From NCBI GenBank assembly GCA_002306315.1, contig DBRK01000027.1, positions 40,428 to 52,889 on the forward strand: a stretch of 12,462 nt of DNA, written 5' to 3'. The notes below the pieces were generated by a model that had not been told where the DNA came from, ran no database searches, and saw nothing but the letters and a program-made list of their open reading frames with translations. Origin of the DNA: Patescibacteria group bacterium UBA1370 (GTDB lineage Bacteria > Patescibacteriota > Microgenomatia > UBA1400 > PJMF01). Of the stretch, positions 1-5,102 are shown in pieces (the stretch's first letter is position 1; each line of letters opens with the position of its first letter). The position numbers and the translations under genes are program-made.

Positions 1-1658
1 AGGAGGATTTTGCCATTATTCATTAATTCCTCAATACTAAAGGAGCTGGTTCTGGCATTGACCACATTGCGGACGAGTGGGGAAGAAACAAACTGACCAA
101 CCTTATTTAATATTGAGGCGATTTGATCAGTGCGCTGTCGGTCTGATAACTTATTGTACTCATCAACCCAAAAGTTCTTGAGAATCGGGTCATCCAGCCG
201 GTCAATCATCTTTTCCCGGAACTTGTCGTTGGTGAGCAGATCAAGAATATCCGAGAGCCGGGAGTTGTCTACCTTGAGGAGAGTCAGCAGGGCATTGCGG
301 AGAATATACTCCAGCCGCGGACCCCAAGAATAGCCGTAAAGTTTGTAAAAGACCGAGATAATTCCGGAAGCAATAAGTTCTCGGTGTTCAACATTTTCGC
401 CTTCAAATAGGTTTATCTGCACTGTTCTTTCCGGATCGCTGGGATTGAAATAGACAACATCATTAATGCGGTGTGAAGGAATGTAATTTAAAATGATGTC
501 CACCAAATCGCCGTGGGGGTCGATGACACACAATCCTTCATCATTTTTCAAATCATTGATGGCCATGTTGGCGAGTAGGGTAGACTTGCCGGTGCCGGTC
601 TTGCCGATAACGTACATGTGCCGGCGCCGGTCGTTACGCTTGATGCCGTAAACAACCTGCTGATTTTTGTAAGTAGTCCGGGCAAAGGGGTTGATGTTGT
701 TTTTAATTTCTGGTGGGGTATCCTTGCTGACAACTGGTAAGTCCTCTGGCGGCTCGCCGAGAAGAGTTTTACCCCAGGCTATGTTGGGTATTGTGGCCAG
801 TTTTTTGTTAGGTAAATGCAAAATGGTAGCCAGCTCATCAAGAGAGTAGTGTTCCTTGGGCGCACGGATAAATGAGCGCTGCTGCATGGTGCGCAGAAAA
901 TGGTCTTTGCGCAGGCGCTTGCGCTTTAACACCAGGCGGTTGCCGTCGCTTTCTGTCAGAGTTTGGAAGGCGGCAGCGATGTTTTCCAGCAGCAGTTGGG
1001 CGCGATCCTGGGTAGCCGCAGCAGCGGCAATTTTTATGGCCGCGCGCAAGGTCTTGGCATTAAGTTTCTTCTGCATCAGCCCTTTTTGAGGCGATGACAA
1101 GCTCGCCTCCGACCCCCCGTCTGCAGCCGGCCCGTCAGTTGGAGCAGAAGTTTTCCAGCGCTCATTGTCCTGAGCGACCACTAGTTGCAGCACAATTTTG
1201 TCCGTAGCCTCGGATTTGGAGAGGGCAGAGAGGACCGGCGCCAAGGGATCAGTCTCGGCAAAATCCCGGTAGGTCTTGAGCGGCAGGTATTGCTGATATC
1301 GCAGCGCCAGGTTTCCCAGGGCAAGGCTGAAAGGAGCCGCTGTTGGTTGTCCTGGAGCAACCTCGGTGAACTCTAATAAAGGGTCGCGATCTAGGTGTTT
1401 AATCAAAATTTCCGGATAACTGGCGGTCAGGGTGCTTTTGAGATAGGTTTCCAGGCGCTCGGGAACATAGCATTGAAAGAAAATGGTCTGGTTCTCCACC
1501 ACGATTTCAAAACTCAGGGCTTCATCTTTGCCAAGTAAACGTAACCACCAGGTGTTTTTCAGCTGGGGCAGGGAAGCAAACATCTGGGCGGCGGCTTCAG
1601 GCGTGTGTTCGGCATCGCGGCCTGTCCGCAGTTCTAGGAGCATATGGCGCGCTGACAT
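1..1658 (-). CDS. VirB4/TraG-like (DUF87-type) DNA-transport ATPase, 3' end outside window
   Basis: Open reading frame read without a stop from ATG at 1658 to the left edge (552 full codons); the C-terminus is missing. The Walker A motif GKTGTGKST lies at residues 352-360, followed by a conserved VIDPHGD segment around 378-384. That spacing is typical of DUF87/TraG/VirB4-type hexameric ATPases of type IV secretion and conjugation systems. The preceding ~350 residues form the variable N-terminal half usual for the family, with an Ala/Gly/Ser-rich linker near residues 170-190. The RecA core continues off the window, so the later catalytic motifs cannot be checked. Family members act at the inner membrane, pumping DNA or protein during transfer or uptake; which one applies here is unknown. 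No Shine-Dalgarno precedes the ATG, but TATACT lies 7 nt upstream, suggesting a leaderless mRNA. An in-frame ATG at 1643 is an alternative start. It is divergent from everything to its right. Confidence 0.88.
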   Translation of the reverse strand, partial: MSARHMLLELRTGRDAEHTPEAAAQMFASLPQLKNTWWLRLLGKDEALSFEIVVENQTIFFQCYVPERLETYLKSTLTASYPEILIKHLDRDPLLEFTEVAPGQPTAAPFSLALGNLALRYQQYLPLKTYRDFAETDPLAPVLSALSKSEATDKIVLQLVVAQDNERWKTSAPTDGPAADGGSEASLSSPQKGLMQKKLNAKTLRAAIKIAAAAATQDRAQLLLENIAAAFQTLTESDGNRLVLKRKRLRKDHFLRTMQQRSFIRAPKEHYSLDELATILHLPNKKLATIPNIAWGKTLLGEPPEDLPVVSKDTPPEIKNNINPFARTTYKNQQVVYGIKRNDRRRHMYVIGKTGTGKSTLLANMAINDLKNDEGLCVIDPHGDLVDIILNYIPSHRINDVVYFNPSDPERTVQINLFEGENVEHRELIASGIISVFYKLYGYSWGPRLEYILRNALLTLLKVDNSRLSDILDLLTNDKFREKMIDRLDDPILKNFWVDEYNKLSDRQRTDQIASILNKVGQFVSSPLVRNVVNARTSSFSIEELMNNGKIL

Positions 1659-1665
1659 ACTATTT

Positions 1666-1671
1666 AGTATA
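1666..1671 (-). promoter_or_regulatory. Candidate -10 box (TATACT) of the VirB4/TraG-like gene
   Basis: On the minus strand TATACT ends 7 nt before the ATG at 1658, so transcription would start at or within a base or two of the start codon. No convincing -35 is seen at 16-18 nt. An alternative promoter is TTGTCA (1708-1713) with TATAAA (1687-1692), but its spacer is only 15 nt. Confidence 0.4.
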
Positions 1672-1813
1672 TCGTATCGGCTGGTGTTTATACAGAATGC
1701 CCGGATCTGACAAGGAGTGGGGTAGGGAGAAAAAATTTCCACATTAGATTATTAAGGGCAAGATAGTGTGGAAAAATAATGAATATGCCTCGATAATTGT
1801 ATGAAAATATATA

Positions 1814-1852
1814 CTATAAGACATTAATTTCTTCGTAGAGAAATACTTATAG
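1814..1852. repeat. Composite inverted repeat just upstream of a promoter -35
   Basis: CTATAAG (1814-1820) pairs with CTTATAG (1846-1852). Nested inside, ATTTCT (1827-1832) pairs with AGAAAT (1839-1844) around a 6-nt centre. The outer arm ends one base before the -35 at 1854. This could be an operator for a dimeric regulator, or a structured AT-rich UP-like element. No family can be assigned. Confidence 0.55.
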
Positions 1853-1853
1853 G

Positions 1854-1882
1854 TTGACTTTTTGCTGAATCGGAGTTATACT
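1854..1882 (+). promoter_or_regulatory. Near-consensus sigma70 promoter for candidate ncRNA
   Basis: TTGACT (1854-1859) and TATACT (1877-1882) are separated by exactly 17 nt, matching 5/6 positions in each hexamer. The predicted start is around 1889. AT-rich sequence lies upstream. No convincing gene follows within 400 bases; the sortase downstream has its own promoter beyond a strong terminator. Confidence 0.65.
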
Positions 1883-1894
1883 AGGGGAGAGCAC

Positions 1895-1919
1895 AAAAAA
1901 ACACCGGAATCCGGTGTTT
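1895..1919 (-). terminator. Hairpin with T-tract in minus orientation
   Basis: AAACACCGG (1899-1907) and CCGGTGTTT (1911-1919) form a 9-bp stem with a 3-nt loop. Read on the minus strand the stem runs into seven T residues (complement of A1895-1901), an intrinsic-terminator layout. It could shield the ATPase gene from leftward transcription. Read on the plus strand it begins about 10 nt after the predicted start of the candidate ncRNA, where it would act as a 5' hairpin instead. Confidence 0.55.
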
Positions 1920-1956
1920 ACAGTGCCAAAAGCTGGACAGAAGCAATATAAAAAGC

Positions 1957-2003
1957 AAAAAGCATTGTTGTCGCTGGACAGACCACGAACAACAATGCCT
2001 TTT
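1957..2003. terminator. Second hairpin with A/T arms, terminator-like on the minus strand
   Basis: GCATTGTTGT (1962-1971) and ACAACAATGC (1989-1998) form a perfect 10-bp stem with a 17-nt loop. Flanking A and T runs extend it with one bulge at C1999. On the minus strand it is followed by TTTTTGCTTTTT, a plausible intrinsic terminator. On the plus strand the tail is CTTTTGTG, which is weaker. It may be a structural element of an RNA rather than a terminator. Confidence 0.45.
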
Positions 2004-2005
2004 GT

Positions 2006-2034
2006 GAACATGAATGTTCAGAAACGAACATTCA
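2006..2034. repeat. Overlapping inverted repeats of GAACAT/ATGTTC
   Basis: GAACAT-GA-ATGTTC (2006-2019) is a palindrome. Its right half also pairs with the next unit: TGAATGTTC (2011-2019) with GAACATTCA (2026-2034) across 6 nt. The two pairings are mutually exclusive in RNA. In DNA this gives three half-sites. Confidence 0.6.
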
Positions 2035-2144
2035 ATGCTTGTTATAGTATCAGGCAGATAATCGCTTGTAAACGCAATCTTACTGATGCTTACTAGATTA
2101 AAAAACATTAAAACGGCTGTTTGCACGCCGTAACTGACTAACAG

Positions 2145-2210
2145 AAAAGGGCTTTGCGTGAGAGTTTGGCCGTTGGGCAGGCAGCTGAGCTCTCACACAA
2201 AGCCTTTTTT
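2145..2210 (+). terminator. Strong intrinsic terminator
   Basis: GGCTTTG (2150-2156) pairs with CAAAGCC (2198-2204), and GTGAGAG (2158-2164) with CTCTCAC (2190-2196), with one C/A mismatch between the two blocks. Six T residues follow (2205-2210). The 25-nt loop is larger than usual for a terminator. The minus-strand side also ends in TTTT, so it may work both ways. It ends the candidate ncRNA and isolates the sortase promoter. Confidence 0.75.
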
Positions 2211-2237
2211 GATCATTCCACCAATAAGCCTATAACA

Positions 2238-2266
2238 TTGATTTTTTCCCTGTTTACAGGTATAAT
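2238..2266 (+). promoter_or_regulatory. Sortase gene promoter
   Basis: TTGATT (2238-2243) and TATAAT (2261-2266) are separated by 17 nt. The start should fall near 2273, giving a leader of about 30 nt that contains the palindrome at 2278-2292. Confidence 0.7.
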
Positions 2267-2277
2267 CTCTATTCCTA

Positions 2278-2292
2278 TGTGACAAAGTCACA
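2278..2292 (+). promoter_or_regulatory. Perfect palindrome in the sortase leader (operator or 5' hairpin)
   Basis: TGTGAC-AAA-GTCACA is a perfect 6-bp inverted repeat with a 3-nt centre. It lies 11-12 nt after the -10 box and 11 nt before the ATG at 2304. As DNA it could be an operator overlapping the transcription start. As RNA it would be a small hairpin just upstream of the start codon. It resembles a CRP half-site pair (TGTGA/TCACA), but the spacing is 5 rather than 6. Confidence 0.5.
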
Positions 2293-2303
2293 GGGCAGCG
2301 ATC

Positions 2304-3470
2304 ATGAATGTAGTTTTGCCAAAAGAACCACAATTGCTTCGCAATTCTTTTTCCAGTGTCCGACAGCGGTTGGGTGGGAATCTTTATTATGCCCAAGCCC
2401 AGCCGGTAGAACATGAGTTGGCCAAGCACGAGAGTGTTACCATTTTTGATGGTGCGATACGCAGCGAGCTACAAAAAGACGGAAAAATACGCTTTGACGC
2501 GCTTCGGGGTCTCGTAGGTCAAGTAAGGCATCGGCACACTGGAGAAATGGCCCGGGAAGTGGCCGTAAAAAAGGAAAAAGAAGCAGAATATGTCGCTACT
2601 ACCAAAGCAGCCGCCGCGCTTTACCGCGAAAGTTTGCAAAACCGCGAAAGTTTGCAAACCAATTTGCAAACCAGCATTAGAGCAGCGGTGACGGCCGAGA
2701 GAACCAAAGAGCCTCTTCAGGCGCCCCGCGTCCATCTTAATCGCCATGCCACCAAAGCCGCCGCGACAGCCAAGCCCGCCTGGAAAAAAGTCACCGGCCT
2801 CATGCTGTCGGTCATGACGGCTACCAGCATTATTATTGCCGCCTTTATTTTTATTCCGGCTCTGTATTACACAGTCTTTCCAGCAGATGTGATTGAAATT
2901 GATTCGTTGGAACAAGGCACGCCGCTGGGAGGGAGTTTTGACAAAAAAGAAGAAATTGAAGTAGTCGAGAAAACGCCTTATGTGCCGCCCGTCGACCCAA
3001 ATTTGCCGGATGGCAGTTGGATTATTATTCCCAAAATCGGGGTGCATACTCAGTTGCGGGCAACAGCCGACCCAAACGTGGCTTTGGCGGAAGGAGTCTG
3101 GCATGTGCCGGATTTCGGTATGCCGGGCGACCGGGATCTGCCGATGATTGTGGCTGCTCACCGCTATGGTTGGAAGTGGTGGTGGAAGGATGATTACTGG
3201 AAATACCATTCCTTCTATCTTTTACCAGACACCCAGCCGGGCGACCGGATTGAAGTGATAGCAGATAAGCGCAAGTGGGTTTATGAGATTTATGCCGGTG
3301 AGGAAGGGGAGGAGATTAGGGATTATGATGCGGATTTGATCCTCTACACCTGCAAATTCCTCAAGGGTCCAGTTCGCCATTTCCGGTATGCGCGGTTGAT
3401 TGATCCGACAGCTGATAGCCAGAAGGCAAGTACTACCGAACTTGGCAGGTTGGTGTCAGACGTCAATTGA
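2304..3470 (+). CDS. Membrane-anchored sortase family transpeptidase with long N-terminal cytoplasmic region
   Basis: 388 residues. Residues 1-163 are hydrophilic and charged, with a KKEKEAE stretch and a duplicated RESLQ segment near 108-122. One membrane span lies at about 165-192. The catalytic sortase domain follows from about 236 to 367. The predicted catalytic triad is visible: H286 in AAHRYG, C350 in LYTCK, and Arg at 358 or 361 in VRHFRYAR. Sortases cleave a C-terminal sorting signal on exported proteins and transfer them to the envelope or polymerise them. Type II (N-in, C-out) topology places the enzyme outside. No LPXTG-type substrate is encoded in the window. The gene has its own promoter and ends in TGA. 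The ~160-residue cytoplasmic part is much longer than in classical sortases. Family assignment is secure; class and substrate are not. Confidence 0.88.
   Translation: MNVVLPKEPQLLRNSFSSVRQRLGGNLYYAQAQPVEHELAKHESVTIFDGAIRSELQKDGKIRFDALRGLVGQVRHRHTGEMAREVAVKKEKEAEYVATTKAAAALYRESLQNRESLQTNLQTSIRAAVTAERTKEPLQAPRVHLNRHATKAAATAKPAWKKVTGLMLSVMTATSIIIAAFIFIPALYYTVFPADVIEIDSLEQGTPLGGSFDKKEEIEVVEKTPYVPPVDPNLPDGSWIIIPKIGVHTQLRATADPNVALAEGVWHVPDFGMPGDRDLPMIVAAHRYGWKWWWKDDYWKYHSFYLLPDTQPGDRIEVIADKRKWVYEIYAGEEGEEIRDYDADLILYTCKFLKGPVRHFRYARLIDPTADSQKASTTELGRLVSDVN
2623..2658 (+). repeat. Perfect 18-bp tandem duplication within the sortase gene
   Basis: The same 18 bases (ACCGCGAAAGTTTGCAAA) occur at 2623-2640 and again at 2641-2658. 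A partial third copy of TTTGCAAACC lies at 2663-2672. Being a multiple of three, it keeps frame and duplicates a six-residue RESLQN/T unit. This suggests recent slippage or a variable-length linker. Confidence 0.8.
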
Positions 3471-3674
3471 CAGATTCCCAAAATTTTGCCATAATATCTG
3501 GCAACCTCAGCATTCAGGTTGTTTATTCCAAGTTTCGCTTGACCAAGTTGTTCTCTCTAACTACATCATGAATTTTCAGCTTTTTATAAATAAGTAATTA
3601 GTAATAGAAATACGCTGCTTTACTAGGAGCAGCAATCTTCAGGAGTACTAGCAGTACTAGAATTGTATTGGATT
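3471..3674 (+). promoter_or_regulatory. rho upstream region and leader
   Basis: Two hundred bases without a gene. TTGACC (3539-3544) with TACATC 17 nt further on is a possible promoter giving a ~100-nt leader; TAGAAT at 3658-3663 is another possible -10, ending 11 nt before the rho ATG. The leader can form a GCTGCT (3614-3619)/AGCAGC (3628-3633) hairpin. It also carries AGTACTAG twice (3644-3651 and 3653-3660). No clear Shine-Dalgarno is visible. Rho commonly controls its own leader in other bacteria; that is known of the family, not shown here. Confidence 0.35.
3502..3526 (+). terminator. Weak intrinsic terminator after the sortase gene
   Basis: CAACCT (3502-3507) pairs with AGGTTG (3516-3521) around an 8-nt loop, followed by TTTATT. 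The stem is short, so termination may be partial and some reading into rho is possible. Confidence 0.4.
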
Positions 3675-5018
3675 ATGCCAAGAAAAAATGACGCTGCATC
3701 AAGCAGCACCACAAAAGTAAAAGCAGACAGCGAAGAAACCGCATCTGCGCAGGCGGCTGTTGCCGATTCCCCAATCGAAGCCTCAGACGAAACCCCAAAG
3801 AAAAATCTCAAGGAAGTGCCGGTGATGCCGATTCAGCACATTGATGATGACGGCAACGACAATAGCACCTATCGCCGCAAGGAAAAAAGTACCCAGGTTG
3901 TAGTCGGGATTTTAGACACTTCCCGGGATGGCCATGGTGTTCTCCGGGTTAACTTGAGCGAAGAGGACGAGGCGGATGTTTATATTTCCAACTCGCAAAT
4001 CCGGCGTTTTAAACTACGTTCCGGAGATGTTGTTGAAGGTCCGGTGCGCGAGCCTAAAGACAACGAACGCTATTGGGGTTTGCTCAAGGTTGACCGTGTC
4101 AACTCGATGCCGGTAGAAGATTTTATGGATATGAACAGGCCGGTTTTCAAAAAACTAACCCCTGTATATCCGAATGAGCAAATCAAACTGGAGATTGGTG
4201 ATGAACCGCTTTCCCTGCGGATTATTGACATGATTGCCCCCATCGGCAAAGGCCAGCGCAGTTTGTTGGTGTCACCGCCCAAAGCTGGTAAAACCACGCT
4301 GCTCAAAGATATCGCCTCGGGCGTAGCTACCAACCACCGCGAGATTCATATTATGGCCGTCTTGGTCGGCGAGCGCCCCGAAGAGGTGACCGATATTCGC
4401 CGCCACATCGAGCGCCTGACCAAGGGTAAGGGTGAAGTAGCTGCCAGCAATTTTGATGAGTCCGCCGAGGACCAAGTGCGGGTGGCTGACCTGGCTCTGG
4501 CCAGGGCAAAACGCCTGGTGGAGATGGGCAAAGACGTATTGATCTTGCTTGATTCGATTACCAGGTTGGCCCGGGCTTATAACCTGTCTATTCCCACTTC
4601 CGGCCGGACGCTCTCAGGTGGATTTGACCCGGCAGCATTGTTCCCGCCCAAGAAGTTCTTCGGCGCTGCCCGCAACTTTGAGATTCCAGGTTCCCTGACG
4701 ATTATCGGCACCGCCTTGGTGGAAACCGGCTCCAGGATGGACGATCTCATTTATGAGGAATTCAAAGGCACTGGCAATCAGGAAGTTCATCTGGATCGCC
4801 GCCTGGCCGAACGCCGGGTGTATCCGGCTATTGATGTCCAGAAATCCGGCACCCGCCGCGACGACCTGCTCATTGACAGCATGACTTACCAGAGTATTAC
4901 CACTCTGCATCGCATGCTAGACATGTTGGACAGGGAAGAGCGCACCCGGACTTTGATTGACAACTTGCGCAAAACCAAGTCCAACAAGGAGTTCCTGGCT
5001 TCACTTAAAGAAGGCTAA
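3675..5018 (+). CDS. rho: Transcription termination factor Rho
   Basis: 447 residues from the ATG at 3675; a TTG four codons earlier (3663) is in frame but less likely. The first ~60 residues are Ala/Ser/acidic and probably disordered, in place of the compact Rho N-terminal helical domain. The cold-shock-like RNA-binding domain spans about 70-142. The ATPase core has Walker A PPKAGKTT (201-208), Walker B VLILLD (288-293), and the Rho-typical LSGG loop and RSGTR-like SGTRRDDLL segment near the C-terminus. Rho is a cytoplasmic hexameric RNA translocase that binds C-rich untranslated RNA and pulls RNA polymerase off. Length and all core motifs are normal, so the protein should be active. The gene has a strong intrinsic terminator of its own at 5026-5070. 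Confidence 0.97.
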   Translation: MPRKNDAASSSTTKVKADSEETASAQAAVADSPIEASDETPKKNLKEVPVMPIQHIDDDGNDNSTYRRKEKSTQVVVGILDTSRDGHGVLRVNLSEEDEADVYISNSQIRRFKLRSGDVVEGPVREPKDNERYWGLLKVDRVNSMPVEDFMDMNRPVFKKLTPVYPNEQIKLEIGDEPLSLRIIDMIAPIGKGQRSLLVSPPKAGKTTLLKDIASGVATNHREIHIMAVLVGERPEEVTDIRRHIERLTKGKGEVAASNFDESAEDQVRVADLALARAKRLVEMGKDVLILLDSITRLARAYNLSIPTSGRTLSGGFDPAALFPPKKFFGAARNFEIPGSLTIIGTALVETGSRMDDLIYEEFKGTGNQEVHLDRRLAERRVYPAIDVQKSGTRRDDLLIDSMTYQSITTLHRMLDMLDREERTRTLIDNLRKTKSNKEFLASLKEG

Positions 5019-5025
5019 ATAAATG

Positions 5026-5070
5026 GTAGAAGCCTGGCTGGTGAAATTTCCAACAGGCTCTACCTTTTTT
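5026..5070 (+). terminator. Intrinsic terminator of rho
   Basis: GGTAG (5026-5030) and AGCCTG (5032-5037) pair with CAGGCT (5054-5059) and CTACC (5060-5064), leaving a single bulged A at 5031. Six T residues follow at 5065-5070. It begins only eight bases after the rho stop codon. Confidence 0.85.
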
Positions 5071-5094
5071 GCGCGGTTCTTAGTAGGATATAAT
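5066..5094 (+). promoter_or_regulatory. Promoter of the M23 peptidase gene (leaderless layout)
   Basis: A perfect TATAAT (5089-5094) ends 8 nt before the ATG at 5103, so the transcript should start at or next to the start codon. A poor -35 (TTTTTG, 5066-5071, 17-nt spacer) overlaps the T-tract of the rho terminator. No Shine-Dalgarno is present. Confidence 0.6.
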
Positions 5095-5102
5095 TTGATA
5101 TT

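Larger units (their letters stand above)
1889..2210 (+). ncRNA. Candidate structured non-coding RNA (unknown family)
   Basis: A unit bounded by a near-consensus promoter (1854-1882) and a strong U-tailed terminator (2145-2210) contains no convincing reading frame but several hairpins. These are 1899-1907/1911-1919 (9 bp), 1962-1971/1989-1998 (10 bp, extended by an A/T arm with one bulge), 2011-2019/2026-2034 (9 bp) and 2113-2117/2127-2131 (5 bp, extendable). The sequence lacks the hallmarks I looked for: the tmRNA 3' tRNA-like end and CCA, the RNase P GAGGAAAGUC core, and the SRP GGAA/AGCAGC loop. It may be a new small RNA, a regulatory leader, or a decayed element. Exact ends are inferred from the promoter and terminator. 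Confidence 0.4.
1659..2303. other. Long AT-rich gene-poor intergenic region rich in hairpins
   Basis: About 645 bases separate the divergent ATPase and sortase genes. The stretch 1739-1880 is AT-rich with no plausible gene. The stretch 1881-2210 carries a promoter, at least four hairpins and a strong terminator. The stretch 2230-2303 is the sortase promoter and leader. The longest plus-strand frame (1914-2096, GTG start inside a hairpin, no ribosome-binding site) and the longest minus-strand frame (1881-2126, running through a terminator hairpin) do not look like genes. An interval this long is unusual against the tight spacing in the rest of the window. Confidence 0.8.

Noticed and set aside
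2006..2019. LexA (SOS) box
   Set aside because: GAAC and GTTC are 6 nt apart rather than the 4 of Gram-positive LexA boxes, and no SOS gene is adjacent.
1914..2096. 60-codon plus-strand frame (GTG start) as a small basic protein
   Set aside because: The start lies inside a hairpin, no ribosome-binding site is present, and the frame is crossed by several inverted repeats. No recognisable protein features.
1881..2126. 81-codon minus-strand frame in the intergenic region
   Set aside because: It runs through two terminator-like hairpins, has no ribosome-binding site, and its hydrophobic composition comes from A/T runs.
1889..2210. tmRNA, RNase P RNA or SRP RNA
   Set aside because: No tRNA-like 3' end with CCA, no GAGGAAAGUC core, and no SRP GGAA/AGCAGC loop on the plus strand.
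2279..2291. CRP-binding site in the sortase leader
   Set aside because: TGTGA and TCACA are 5 nt apart here, while the CRP site has 6. Kept only as an unassigned palindrome.
2469..3209. 246-codon minus-strand frame opposite the sortase gene
   Set aside because: The sense strand carries a complete sortase with its catalytic residues; the antisense product is His/Phe/Gly-rich noise.
3663..3674. TTG start for Rho four codons upstream of the ATG
   Set aside because: It overlaps a possible -10 box and adds an unconserved MYWI. The ATG at 3675 followed by PRKND is more typical.
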